Source of the DNA: an uncultured Sphingorhabdus sp.
Lineage (GTDB): Bacteria; Pseudomonadota; Alphaproteobacteria; Sphingomonadales; Sphingomonadaceae
Length of the DNA stretch: 64,000 nucleotides
Assembly: GCA_947501885.1 (NCBI GenBank)
Contig: CANMXN010000001.1
Span: 620,001-684,000 of the forward strand
Reading direction: 5' to 3'
In this document: positions 27,477 through 36,708 of the stretch, piece by piece
Numbering within the stretch: position 1 is the first letter of the stretch
Layout of the letters: each line of letters opens with the position of its first letter
Translations under genes and position numbers: made by a program
Notes under the pieces: generated by a model
Told to the model about the DNA's origin: nothing
Database searches by the model: none
The model's input: only the letters and a program-made list of their open reading frames with translations

Positions 27477-27997
27477 TTTAACGCCGCTATATCTGATAAT
27501 ATAATAGGAACATTATCTTCCCTAATATCACCAATATATTGTTTACGAATAATGCCTTGGCCATCGATTAAATAGGTTTCTGGTACACCTGAAGACCCTA
27601 AAAGTAATTGTATCTGCAAATCAGGGTCAGCCCCTATATTGATAAATGGATTGCCATATAAACGCAAAAACTCCGCAACATTTGCTGGCGTATCTCGCAC
27701 CGCAATAGCATGTATTTCAACGCCAGCCTCTTTCAGTGCTTCGAGTTGCGGTGCTTCGGCTCTGCACGGTATACACCATGACCCAAAAATATTGAGCAAA
27801 CGCACCTTACCATCTGCAAAATCTTGGTTGCTTAACCCTTCTATTCCATGTGTTGCTGCTTCCAAATTAAATACAGGCAAAGGCTGATCAACCAATTGAG
27901 ACCGAACAAAATCATCCTTTGGTTGATTGAGTTGATAGAATAGAAACCCAACCAGAAAAGCAAAGATAATAAGTGGCAACCATAATCTTATCGACAT
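27473..27997 (-). CDS. ccmG: Periplasmic thioredoxin CcmG/DsbE
   Basis: Product of 174 residues from the ATG at 27997, preceded by GAGGTGGG; a GTG four codons upstream is less likely. N-terminal membrane anchor (about residues 4-22), then a thioredoxin fold with the active site GSWCIPCRAEAP and the cis-Pro region GVPETYLID. It passes reducing power to CcmH and apocytochrome c. It starts 15 bases after ccmF and overlaps ccmH. Confidence 0.94.
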   Translation of the reverse strand: MSIRLWLPLIIFAFLVGFLFYQLNQPKDDFVRSQLVDQPLPVFNLEAATHGIEGLSNQDFADGKVRLLNIFGSWCIPCRAEAPQLEALKEAGVEIHAIAVRDTPANVAEFLRLYGNPFINIGADPDLQIQLLLGSSGVPETYLIDGQGIIRKQYIGDIREDNVPIILSDIAALK

Positions 27998-28012
27998 AGA
28001 AAAACCCACCTC

Positions 28013-29959
28013 TTATGCATAACGACCACCTGTTATCGCTTTTGAAGACTTAGTTTTGCGCCGTTTAATACGTCCCAACAATGCCAATAATCCACCTAAT
28101 GCAATAATAACACCGCCATACCAAATAAATGTTACAAAGGGTTTCCACCATAGCCTTATTTGCCAACGGCCATCATCATTTTGCTTGCCTAGCACAGCAT
28201 ATAATTGCCCATTCCAGCGCGTCATAAGCGCTGCTTCACTGGTCTCTTGTTGTGGCTTAAAGAATAATCTTTGCTCTGGATTTAATATCACTGCTTTTGG
28301 GTTACGTTCTTTCGTTTTACTCACCGATAACTGCGCTTGCATCGCCACCCAATTTTCACCGATAGAAGGAGAAACATTAGATAATTTCACATCCCAACCC
28401 GCTATTTCGCTTGTTTCGCCAATTTCAACAGACCTCAGCAATTGGGTGCTATAACCACTCTCTGCCGCCATACCAAAAGCACTCACGGCTATACCAAAAT
28501 GCGCAACCACCATCGCGTAAACAGGCATAGGTGTACGCAGTAAATTACGTCCAATAAGCGGCATGAAGCTAGCAACGGCTAAAGCTGCCGCTAAAGCTAA
28601 TGCAATTGTTGAGAATATAGGTGTCTGCGGAGATAAAATAATCGTAATGACCAATATCGCAACCGCAATAACAGCCGATACAAGAGTTTTTTTACCAATA
28701 CGCCCAAGATTATCTTTGCGCCAACGCAGCAAAGGACCAGCCCAAAGCAATATCATGAGCAAAAACACAAAAGGAAGCGTTGCTTTATTAAAATAAGGAG
28801 GGCCAACAGAAATCTTCTCATCAGCCAAACCTTCGGCAAATAATGGAAATAATGTTCCCATAAATACAATCGCTAAAATCGATACTAAGATTATATTATT
28901 GGCAACGATTGATCCTTCACGGCTTGTAATTTGGAATATCTTGCCTTGCTTTACTTGGTTCATACGCAGCGCATATAATATCAAAGCGCCTGAGATGTTA
29001 ATCACCATCAATCCCAAAATAAAAGCGCCGCGTTCTGGGTCGACTGCAAAGGCATGAACGCTCGTCAATATGCCTGAGCGCACCAAGAAAGTCCCCGCCA
29101 TCGACATGGCAAAACCTACCAGAGCCAATATGATAGTCCAAGACCGCAAAGCATCACGCGTAGCCATTACCGCAATCGAATGAAGTAATGCGGTTGCCGC
29201 AATCCATGGCATGAGCGATGCGTTTTCAACGGGGTCCCAGAACCACCAACCACCCCAGCCTAGCTCATAATAGGCCCAATAGCTCCCAGCCGCGATACCG
29301 AGTGTCAAAAATATCCAAGATAATAATACCCAAGGACGCATAGCGCGCGCCAGAGCAGAATTAATCTGGCCGCTGATCAAACCTCCAATTGCGAATGAAA
29401 AAGCAATAGAAAGCCCAACATACCCTAAATATAGCGTCGGCGGATGGAAGGCCAAACCAATATCTTGCAGTAAAGGATTAAGCCCCGCCCCTTCTATTGG
29501 TGCAGGAGATAAACGCTCAAATGGGTTAGATGAAAATATTAAAAATGCATAAAAGCCAATAGACACAAATGCTTGCACCATCAGTGTGGCAATATAACTT
29601 CTCTCATCAAGCCGCTTTTCAAAAAAGGCAATAGCCGATCCTGACATCGCCATGACACTGACCCACAACAGCATAGAACCTTCATGATTGCCCCATGTGC
29701 CCGCAAATTTAAATATCCAAGGTTTATCCAAATGACTATTCTTAGCAACCAATAGAACCGATAAATCTGTTTTGAGAAACAGCAATATTAATATCAAAAA
29801 GGAGGTCATGCACAATATACCTTGCATGATGGCAACGGCTTTGATCAATTTGATAAGATCAAGCCTATTATCCTTTAGGCTGAATAGTGAAGCCGTAAAT
29901 TGTAAAAATGCGAGGGCAAAGGCGAGCCAAAGCGCAATTAAGCCCAATTCAGCGATCAT
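28013..29959 (-). CDS. ccmF: Heme lyase subunit CcmF
   Basis: Product of 648 residues with about 15 membrane helices. The tryptophan-rich WWD heme-handling motif GWGGWWFWDPVENASLMPW lies near residue 230, and FERLSPAPIEGAGLNPLLQDIGLAFHPPTLYLGYVG is typical of CcmF. With CcmH and CcmI it attaches heme to apocytochrome c at the periplasmic side. The start overlaps the stop of ccmE by four bases. Confidence 0.96.
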   Translation of the reverse strand: MIAELGLIALWLAFALAFLQFTASLFSLKDNRLDLIKLIKAVAIMQGILCMTSFLILILLFLKTDLSVLLVAKNSHLDKPWIFKFAGTWGNHEGSMLLWVSVMAMSGSAIAFFEKRLDERSYIATLMVQAFVSIGFYAFLIFSSNPFERLSPAPIEGAGLNPLLQDIGLAFHPPTLYLGYVGLSIAFSFAIGGLISGQINSALARAMRPWVLLSWIFLTLGIAAGSYWAYYELGWGGWWFWDPVENASLMPWIAATALLHSIAVMATRDALRSWTIILALVGFAMSMAGTFLVRSGILTSVHAFAVDPERGAFILGLMVINISGALILYALRMNQVKQGKIFQITSREGSIVANNIILVSILAIVFMGTLFPLFAEGLADEKISVGPPYFNKATLPFVFLLMILLWAGPLLRWRKDNLGRIGKKTLVSAVIAVAILVITIILSPQTPIFSTIALALAAALAVASFMPLIGRNLLRTPMPVYAMVVAHFGIAVSAFGMAAESGYSTQLLRSVEIGETSEIAGWDVKLSNVSPSIGENWVAMQAQLSVSKTKERNPKAVILNPEQRLFFKPQQETSEAALMTRWNGQLYAVLGKQNDDGRWQIRLWWKPFVTFIWYGGVIIALGGLLALLGRIKRRKTKSSKAITGGRYA

Positions 29960-30405
29960 TGTACCACCGATTTTTCTAATGTATCTCTATTATTCAAATC
30001 AACATCCTGCAATTCGCGCGGCACATAATTTTCATCATGTTTAGCGAGCAAATTATCTGCAACGAACAGACCATTATCATCAAGCCGACCATCAGCCACC
30101 ACACCGCTACCTTCAACGAATAAATTGGGCGTTACCCCTTTAAATATAACATCTTGTTCGGCGCCGCTATCTTGAACAATAAAATTCGTCGTCACTCCAT
30201 CATCGGCAATATTGATAGAACCAACTTTCACCTGTCCACCCAGCCGAATAGCTTGTCCGGGTTTCACTTCCTCTTTTTCCAGCGTAGTGGGCGTATAAAA
30301 ATATGACGCCTCATCACTTAGCGCCGAAATAGCAATTAATGTTGCCGCAATTAAACCTGCGACAGCCAATAAAGCCAATAATAATCTTTGATGTTTTGGT
30401 TTCAT
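29956..30405 (-). CDS. ccmE: Heme chaperone CcmE
   Basis: Product of 149 residues. N-terminal membrane anchor (about residues 8-28), then an OB-fold domain. LLAKHDENYVPREL near residue 122 contains the His that binds heme covalently and the Tyr of the usual H-x-x-x-Y motif. It carries heme from CcmC to CcmF in the periplasm. Start and stop overlap ccmD and ccmF by four bases. Confidence 0.96.
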   Translation of the reverse strand: MKPKHQRLLLALLAVAGLIAATLIAISALSDEASYFYTPTTLEKEEVKPGQAIRLGGQVKVGSINIADDGVTTNFIVQDSGAEQDVIFKGVTPNLFVEGSGVVADGRLDDNGLFVADNLLAKHDENYVPRELQDVDLNNRDTLEKSVVQ

Positions 30406-30533
30406 GAATTATCTTTTAAGTCCTGCAAGACTTTCTCGGCTCTACTCATTGTAATATAGCTGTTAATAGATAATCCGCCCATTAATAGCGCAGAAATAAT
30501 ATAGCTTGCGATAATAAGGTTTTCGACTGTCAT
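30402..30533 (-). CDS. ccmD: Heme exporter protein CcmD (43 residues)
   Basis: A 43-residue frame, MTVENLIIASYIISALLMGG at its start, with one membrane helix followed by a short charged tail (SRAEKVLQDLKDNS). Length, topology and position between ccmC and ccmE fit CcmD, which helps release heme-loaded CcmE from CcmC. It overlaps ccmC by four bases at its start and ccmE by ATGA at its stop. Confidence 0.9.
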   Translation of the reverse strand: MTVENLIIASYIISALLMGGLSINSYITMSRAEKVLQDLKDNS

Positions 30534-31267
30534 TGCGCATCCTCATTATTATCATCGGCCAAACGGCGCATCCGTGCTTCGATTTTAATCTGTGCCAGTG
30601 CGCCGCGCATACGCATAAAAACAATAGCGGTAAACATAAATGTAAAGCCCAAGACAGAAATAAATAATGGTCCCAAATAAACACCATCAATACTCGATCC
30701 TGTTAATGTGATGCTAGCCTCTTGGTGATGGCTTTCCCACCAAACAACCGATCTGTTAATTATCGGAATGTTAATCGCACCAATAATTCCAAAAACAGCA
30801 GTCACACGGCTTGTTTGCCCTTTATCGCTGCTTGCATTGGCCAATGCGATATAACCAAGATATAGGAAAAACAATACCAGGACCGAAGTTAAACGGCCAT
30901 CCCATACCCACCAAGCTCCCCATGTCGGCTTGGCCCACAACGATCCAGTAATGATACAAAGCGCTGCGAATATAGCGCCAGCGGGGGCTATCGCTCGCGC
31001 AGCAATACTTGCAAGGGGATGGCGCCAGACCAATTGTGCAATGCTAGAAATTGCGATGCCCGTCCAGCCACCAATCGCAAGCCACGCAAAAGGAACATGG
31101 ATAAAAATAAATTTAACCGTGTTACCAAGCAAGCGTTCATCAGGCGAGAATAATATACCCCATGTGCACGCACCAACAACCAAGATTAAACCCACATAAA
31201 ATAATATTGGGGTTAATGGCCTAGCGATCTCTAAAAAGCGTGTGGGGTTAGCAAAACGATGAATCAT
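30530..31267 (-). CDS. ccmC: Heme exporter protein CcmC
   Basis: Product of 245 residues with six membrane helices and the WWD motif PTWGAWWVWDGRLTSVLVLFFLY near residue 125; the His residues in FIFIHVPFAW and SHHQEAS fit the heme ligands. CcmC loads heme onto CcmE. It is the first gene of this cluster; the ABC components CcmA and CcmB, which usually accompany it, are not in the window. The 138 bases ahead hold no clear promoter. Confidence 0.95.
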   Translation of the reverse strand: MIHRFANPTRFLEIARPLTPILFYVGLILVVGACTWGILFSPDERLLGNTVKFIFIHVPFAWLAIGGWTGIAISSIAQLVWRHPLASIAARAIAPAGAIFAALCIITGSLWAKPTWGAWWVWDGRLTSVLVLFFLYLGYIALANASSDKGQTSRVTAVFGIIGAINIPIINRSVVWWESHHQEASITLTGSSIDGVYLGPLFISVLGFTFMFTAIVFMRMRGALAQIKIEARMRRLADDNNEDAQ

Positions 31268-31405
31268 ATATGTCTTTCTTGACGACGCATAGCATCACAA
31301 TTCCACTAATCCAATGGATGATTTCTATAAATCTAATGCATAGTTTGCAATGCTAAATATCGAAAAATGCATCAACAACAGAGGTTGACATCAATTATAG
31401 ATAAT

Positions 31406-32455
31406 TTAACGGCCAATCATACGCACAGCCATTTTATCGGCTATTTCTGCAGAAGGTGTTTTTTCCGCGTGACTCTCATCCCATATTTCTTTGAGACGAA
31501 CAGGGATATTATCTATCTTCTCATATACTTGATCAACGCTTTTATCACCCAATATTTCCATACCAACGTTAATGATACCACCAGAATTGATCACATAATC
31601 AGGTGCATATAATATATCACGATCAAACAATGCCTTTGCATCATCTTTACTAGCAAATTGGTTATTCGCACCGCCCGCGACAGCAGAAACCTGTAAATTA
31701 GCAATACTCTTGCTATCCAATATACCGCCTAGCGCATTTGGGCTAAATATATCCGCTTTGACAGTCAATATATCGTTAAGACCGCAGGTCTGCGCCCCTA
31801 ATTCTTGAGCCAATTCATTCAATCTGCTTTCATTGACATCTGATAATGTAAGTTTCGCGCCATCTGCGGCTAACAGGCGTGCCAATCCACCGCCTACACT
31901 TCCAACGCCCTGTATTGCAACATGCACGCCTTCCATGCTATTTACACCAAGACGATATTGCGCCGTAGCTTTCACACCTAAATATACGCCTTTGGCTGTA
32001 TATGGCCCAGGATCGCCTCCCACACTACCTTGTTTGGTAACCGGTAATCCAGCAACATATTTCGTTTCTTTGGACAGGCTCACCATATCCATGTCACTCA
32101 TACCAACATCCTCAGCGGTATAATATTGACCGCCTAATGTTTCAATAGCACGACCAAAAGCTGCAAGCATTTGAGGTGTTTTATTGCGCGCACTATCCGC
32201 CAATATTACAGCTTTACCGCCGCCAAGCGGCAAACCTGCTAGTGCATTTTTATAACTCATTCCTCGTGAGAGGCGCAGAACATCTTTGACTGCAGAATGC
32301 GTATCAGCATAATGCCAAAATCTAGTGCCACCAGCAGCTGGCCCCAAATGTGTGGAATGCAGAGCAATGATTGCTTTGAGGCCCGTTTTTGGATCATCAA
32401 AAAAATGCACCGATTCATGCGCATCATAATCGGCTATTTCCCACATTGTGGTCAT
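31406..32455 (-). CDS. Leucine dehydrogenase (Glu/Leu/Phe/Val family)
   Basis: Product of 349 residues with GGGAGA five bases ahead of the ATG. The N-terminal domain has HSTHLGPAAGGTRFW and the catalytic lysine region GLPLGGGKAVI; the Rossmann domain has VAIQGVGSVGGGLARLL. This length and the substrate pocket segment fit leucine or valine dehydrogenase, which deaminates branched-chain amino acids with NAD+. Phenylalanine dehydrogenase is an alternative. It points to branched-chain catabolism alongside the biosynthetic ilvBNC and leuA in the window. Confidence 0.87.
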   Translation of the reverse strand: MTTMWEIADYDAHESVHFFDDPKTGLKAIIALHSTHLGPAAGGTRFWHYADTHSAVKDVLRLSRGMSYKNALAGLPLGGGKAVILADSARNKTPQMLAAFGRAIETLGGQYYTAEDVGMSDMDMVSLSKETKYVAGLPVTKQGSVGGDPGPYTAKGVYLGVKATAQYRLGVNSMEGVHVAIQGVGSVGGGLARLLAADGAKLTLSDVNESRLNELAQELGAQTCGLNDILTVKADIFSPNALGGILDSKSIANLQVSAVAGGANNQFASKDDAKALFDRDILYAPDYVINSGGIINVGMEILGDKSVDQVYEKIDNIPVRLKEIWDESHAEKTPSAEIADKMAVRMIGR

Positions 32456-32608
32456 TATTATCTCCCAACCCTGCTCAAATCATGGGCATATGCAAAATAT
32501 TGACACAGAATCAAAATTTCAAAAATGCGTAATAATATTACAAACCCACTTTGTCAGCTATTTTATGCAAAATTTCAAAAATAGCAGCTTAATATCAAAT
32601 TGGGATGA

Positions 32609-32686
32609 TGGGGCGATCGAGGGGTCTCGAACCCCCGACCTCCGGTACCACAAACCGGCGCTCTAACCAACTGAGCTACGATCGCC
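32609..32686 (-). tRNA. tRNA-His (GUG)
   Basis: The cloverleaf folds fully: acceptor GCGATCG with CGATCGC, U8 A9, D-arm GCTCAGTTGGTTAGAGC, anticodon stem CCGGT/ACCGG with loop TTGTGGT (anticodon GTG), T-arm GGGGG-TTCGAGA-CCCCT. An extra G at position -1 (32686) pairs with C73, the identity element of tRNA-His, and CCA is encoded (32611-32609). Confidence 0.97.
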
Positions 32687-32811
32687 ATCACAAGAAGACT
32701 CATCTTCAAGATCGGCCTCTTAAAAGCACTAACAGCTAAAGGTCAAGAAAATTGAGCTACAAGATATAAAATGCATCTTTCAATGCCTATTTATCATGCT
32801 AATCATAATAT

Positions 32812-34050
32812 ATGAGCTTTAAAAATATATTATCATATCGCCCAGGGCCCGGCATGCTTGTAACAGCCGCCTTCATAGGCCCCGGAACAGTAACAGCAGC
32901 CTCTATGGCAGGAGCAAATTTTGGCTATGCTTTGCTTTGGGCTCTAATCTTTGCAACCATAGCAACCATTATATTGCAATCATTTGTCACACGTATCACA
33001 TTGGTAAGCGGTCAAGCCTTAGGACAAGTGATATTATCATCATTTCAGTCTAGTTCAGCCAAAATTGCGACGATCATCTTATTATTCTCCGCTTTGCTCA
33101 TCGGCAACGCCGCCTATGAGGCAGGCAATATTAGCGGTGCTGCACTTGGATTAAACACATTAATGGGGAATCTTTTATCCGAAAACTCTCTCTCCATATT
33201 ATCACCAGCCAATATCATAGGTTTGTTTATTTTAGCGCTCTTATTCATTGGAAAGATTGAGAGAATCACACAATTTTTAATCTTCTTAGTTGTGGTCATG
33301 AGTCTATCATTTTTGACTATATTTTTTATAACGCGCCCTGATATCACGGGACTATTAAGCGGATTGATCCCGACAATACCAAATGAGGGTATCTTTACCG
33401 CAATTGCGCTAATTGGTACCACCATTGTACCTTATAACTTATTTTTACATGCATCTAATGTTCGCAAAAAATGGAGCATTGAACAACTTGATGAAGCCAA
33501 AACAGAGAGCGCCATTTCTATTGGTATTGGCGGACTAGTCTCCATCGCTATATTGGCATCAGCGGCCAATATCTTCTTTGTCAACTCGCTGGAGATAACA
33601 AGTTTGAGCGATATGGCTGTACAAGTGGAACCTTTATTTGGTGAATTTGCAACCCAAGCATTGGCTATAGGCCTATTGGCTGCTGGTTTAACATCAGCAC
33701 TCACCGCTCCGCTCGCCACAGCCTATATCGTGACAGAAATCTGGCAAAGCGATAATGAAAAGCAGCATAACATACGCTTTAAAAGCATAGCTGCTGCCAT
33801 TGTAATTATTGGAATGCTAGTATCTATGTTCCAGATCAAACCGCTCGAGATTATTCTTTTTGCCCAAGTTGCTAATGGTCTATTGCTGCCATTTGTAGCA
33901 ATATTTCTCGTCAAAATATCAGCCGATAAAAATATTATGGGTAGCTATTGTAATAGCCATATCCAAAATATTGCAGCTATTATCATTTTATTGATATCGA
34001 TAGCACTTGGCTTGCGCCTTATTTTAAGGGCTAGTGGAATTATGCCATGA
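32812..34050 (+). CDS. NRAMP-fold transporter lacking metal ligands, linked to 5-oxoproline use
   Basis: Product of 412 residues with about 11 membrane helices and clear NRAMP-family layout. The first unwound helix reads FIGPGTVTAAS where true NRAMP proteins have DPGN, and helix 6 reads GTTIVPYNLFLHAS where they have a conserved Met before Pro-His. So the Asp, Asn and Met metal ligands are all replaced. Its stop overlaps pxpA (ATGA), so it is part of the pxp operon. B. subtilis has the related gene ycsG in its pxp (ycsF-kip) cluster. I infer uptake of 5-oxoproline or another organic solute rather than Mn2+ or Fe2+. No strong ribosome site is seen. Confidence 0.82.
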   Translation: MSFKNILSYRPGPGMLVTAAFIGPGTVTAASMAGANFGYALLWALIFATIATIILQSFVTRITLVSGQALGQVILSSFQSSSAKIATIILLFSALLIGNAAYEAGNISGAALGLNTLMGNLLSENSLSILSPANIIGLFILALLFIGKIERITQFLIFLVVVMSLSFLTIFFITRPDITGLLSGLIPTIPNEGIFTAIALIGTTIVPYNLFLHASNVRKKWSIEQLDEAKTESAISIGIGGLVSIAILASAANIFFVNSLEITSLSDMAVQVEPLFGEFATQALAIGLLAAGLTSALTAPLATAYIVTEIWQSDNEKQHNIRFKSIAAAIVIIGMLVSMFQIKPLEIILFAQVANGLLLPFVAIFLVKISADKNIMGSYCNSHIQNIAAIIILLISIALGLRLILRASGIMP

Positions 34051-34802
34051 GCTTATTAATCGATCTTAATAGCGACTTAGGGGAAATGCCTGATCCACTC
34101 TCACGCCAGCGTGACATTGACATATTATCGATCGTTAGTAGCTGCAATATTGCTTGCGGAGGACATGCTGGCGATGAAGAAAGTATGCGTTTAATGATTA
34201 TACATGCCGCAAAAAATAAAGTACGCATTGGGGCGCATCCATCTTATCCTGACAAAGAAAATTTTGGCCGACAATCTATACAAATTGACGCTATTACTTT
34301 GCGCAATTCATTGCATCAACAGATTAGCACTATTATCACCATTGCAAAAGAAGAATCCGAGCGCATTACCTATGTAAAGCCTCACGGTGCGCTTTATAAT
34401 GATTGCGCCGATGATACAGCTCTTGCACAAATATTGGTTCGAGTGATCAAAGACACCGATAATGGTTTATCAATAATGGGATTGCCCAACAGCCAATTAG
34501 AAAAGGCCGCACAAGAGCATAATATAGGCTATATCGCAGAAGCCTTCATTGATAGACGTTATACTTTAAATTCCAGATTACAGAGCCGCAGTAAAGAAGG
34601 CGCTGTTATTACCGATAAAGAGCAACAAAGATTGCAAACATTAGCATTGATAAAAGGTCATCCCATCACGACAGCAGAAGGAAAACAAATCTCCATAAAA
34701 GCGCAAAGCCTATGTATGCATTCTGATAGCCCAGATGCTCTTGCCAATGCAGAGTATATTCGCGCCATAATTATTGAAAATAATATTGAGATTAGAGCCT
34801 AA
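34047..34802 (+). CDS. pxpA: 5-Oxoprolinase subunit A (LamB/YcsF family)
   Basis: Product of 251 residues beginning LLIDLNSDLGEMPD, then SSCNIACGGHAGDEESM, GAHPSYPDKENFGR and YVKPHGALYND, all conserved in PxpA. The enzyme complex PxpABC hydrolyses 5-oxoproline (pyroglutamate) to glutamate using ATP. The order transporter-pxpA-pxpB-pxpC with four-base or one-base junctions shows a single operon. Cytoplasmic. Confidence 0.95.
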   Translation: MSLLIDLNSDLGEMPDPLSRQRDIDILSIVSSCNIACGGHAGDEESMRLMIIHAAKNKVRIGAHPSYPDKENFGRQSIQIDAITLRNSLHQQISTIITIAKEESERITYVKPHGALYNDCADDTALAQILVRVIKDTDNGLSIMGLPNSQLEKAAQEHNIGYIAEAFIDRRYTLNSRLQSRSKEGAVITDKEQQRLQTLALIKGHPITTAEGKQISIKAQSLCMHSDSPDALANAEYIRAIIIENNIEIRA

Positions 34803-34803
34803 T

Positions 34804-35427
34804 ATGAATGCAGATAATATCTTCATCTATGAAGACCATGCACGCATTACTATATTGGACGACATAATGCGCCAACGACTATCCACTGCATTATTAGAAA
34901 CAAGAGAATTCGAAGAAGTCGTTCTTGGCATTGAAGAATTATGCGTAAAATTTGACCCTGAATATATTAATGATAATGAAGTTAAATATCTGATTAGCCA
35001 GCACTTAAAAAGCCGTAATCATGACACTATAAGTTCGCCAAATCATCATAGATTAGATATATCATTTGATCATAGTCATGCGCTTGATATCAATCATGTA
35101 GCGCATATAATGGAGATGAATGAAGCAGAATTTCAAAATTGGTTTTTACAACAGAGATTCCGTGTACAGATGATGGGATTTCAACCTGGCTTTGTCTATT
35201 TATCTCATGATATCGATGCACCAGAAATAAAGCGTTTGAATATTCCTAGAGCTAAAGTTGCGGCTGGTAGTATCGGCTTTTTAGGAACAAGTGCCTGTAT
35301 CTATGCCCATGATGGTCCAGGCGGTTGGCCCATTATTGGTAAAGTCAAAAACAATATTTTTGACACTGCAAACACACCACCGAACCTCTTAAACAGCGGT
35401 GATAACATCATATTCCATTTATCATGA
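34804..35427 (+). CDS. pxpB: 5-Oxoprolinase subunit B (KipI family)
   Basis: Product of 207 residues from the ATG at 34804, one base after the pxpA stop. The segment VQMMGFQPGFVYLSHDI and YAHDGPGGWPIIGKV near the end are typical of the cyclophilin-like KipI/PxpB family. The N-terminal third is less conserved. With PxpC it forms the part of the complex that acts on 5-oxoproline. The stop overlaps the start of pxpC by four bases. Confidence 0.92.
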   Translation: MNADNIFIYEDHARITILDDIMRQRLSTALLETREFEEVVLGIEELCVKFDPEYINDNEVKYLISQHLKSRNHDTISSPNHHRLDISFDHSHALDINHVAHIMEMNEAEFQNWFLQQRFRVQMMGFQPGFVYLSHDIDAPEIKRLNIPRAKVAAGSIGFLGTSACIYAHDGPGGWPIIGKVKNNIFDTANTPPNLLNSGDNIIFHLS

Positions 35428-36362
35428 TAGAAATAGTTGATATTGGTCTATTGGCGAGCATACAAGGCAAAGCCTATCGCGGTAGTCGCCACTTAGGCAT
35501 GCCATTATCGGGCGCTGCCGATCCGCTTACCATGGGTATCGCCAACACATTAGCAGGCAATGCTTATGATTGCGCTTCAATTGAATTCTCTATTTTAGGC
35601 GGTGCTATAAAAGCTCATCATGATATGCATGTTGGAATCACGGGGCCCATTAAACAGGTCAGTATCAATGGTAATGATTATGACCATCATAAAAGTATAT
35701 CACTAACCGCTGGTGATATATTAATGATCGAAGCATTACCCGCAGGGGCCAACATTTACATGGCCGTTCATGGCGGATTAGAAGCCGATCAGCATTGGAA
35801 TGGAAACTCTACATTTACACCTGCTAAAATAGGCGGTCATAGAGGGAGAGCGCTACAAAAAGGTGACGTGCTGAAGGTTAACACTGGTATAAAAACAGAT
35901 ATTAACAAATTATATTTAATGCATACGCTTCCTGAAAAATATAGAATGCAATATGGGCATCACCATATCATTCGCATATGTCCTTATACTGATGCACTAG
36001 GTCAGCAACTTTGCGATGCTCCATGGAACGTTGGCAGACAAGGCAATCGCATTGGTTATGCCTTAGACGGTGATCAAAATATCATTTCCCCGCCACATAT
36101 GAGCAAAAGCGTGGCCGTTTTCACGGGACATATCCAATGCCCGCCCAGCGGTGCACCTTTTTTGCTAGGACCAGATGCACAAACTACGGGAGGGTATCCG
36201 CTTATTGGCCATGTCATCCGTGCAGATCGGCATATCATCGGTCAAATTAAAAGCAGCGATAAGATAAGCTTTATAGCAAATAAACCCCACGAGGCACGCA
36301 GGGTTTATCAACAAAAATTAAAAATGTGGCGGGACTATATTCCCGATTTACACTTGGATTAA
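35424..36362 (+). CDS. pxpC: 5-Oxoprolinase subunit C (KipA / biotin-dependent carboxyltransferase-like)
   Basis: Product of 312 residues. Family motifs: SRHLGMPLSGAADPLTMGIAN, NAYDCASIEFSILGG, HVGITGP, YMAVHGGLE and LGPDAQTTGGYPLIGHVIRAD. KipA/PxpC is related to the urea amidolyase carboxyltransferase fold and completes the 5-oxoprolinase. It is the last gene of the operon; rpmE converges nine bases further on, with no visible terminator between. Confidence 0.95.
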   Translation: MIEIVDIGLLASIQGKAYRGSRHLGMPLSGAADPLTMGIANTLAGNAYDCASIEFSILGGAIKAHHDMHVGITGPIKQVSINGNDYDHHKSISLTAGDILMIEALPAGANIYMAVHGGLEADQHWNGNSTFTPAKIGGHRGRALQKGDVLKVNTGIKTDINKLYLMHTLPEKYRMQYGHHHIIRICPYTDALGQQLCDAPWNVGRQGNRIGYALDGDQNIISPPHMSKSVAVFTGHIQCPPSGAPFLLGPDAQTTGGYPLIGHVIRADRHIIGQIKSSDKISFIANKPHEARRVYQQKLKMWRDYIPDLHLD

Positions 36363-36371
36363 CAAAGCAAA

Positions 36372-36599
36372 TTATTTTTTCAGGCTAAGGCCACCAAAAC
36401 GTTTGTTAAAGCGTGCAACCTGACCACCGCTATCTAGTAAACGATTGTTACTGCCAGTCCACGCTGGATGAGACGTTGGGTCAATATCGAGTTGCAATGT
36501 TTCGCCTTCGCTGCCCCATGTTGAGCGGGTTTCAAAAACGGTTCCATCTGTCATTTGAACCTTGATCATGTGATAATCAGGGTGAATATCTTTTTTCAT
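36372..36599 (-). CDS. rpmE: 50S ribosomal protein L31, zinc-free type
   Basis: Product of 75 residues from the ATG at 36599, chosen because the family starts [10 protein letters not shown]. It has [26 protein letters not shown] and a basic tail. The Cys residues of zinc-binding L31 are absent, as is common in alphaproteobacteria. It lies behind fabZ at the end of the envelope block. Confidence 0.95.
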   Translation of the reverse strand: MKKDIHPDYHMIKVQMTDGTVFETRSTWGSEGETLQLDIDPTSHPAWTGSNNRLLDSGGQVARFNKRFGGLSLKK

Positions 36600-36708
36600 T
36601 TTATCTGCTCCAAAATAGGCTGGTTCCAACCAGACCATAGCATTGATCGAAAAAGCCCATTAGCGTCGATTGATTAAGCTTGCAAGCCTTAGTGACACTA
36701 TATGTGAA

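Noticed and set aside
32609-32686. tRNA-His lacking G-1.
   Set aside because: A first alignment of the acceptor stem was shifted by one base; with U8 and the T-arm in register, G-1, C73 and the encoded CCA are all present.
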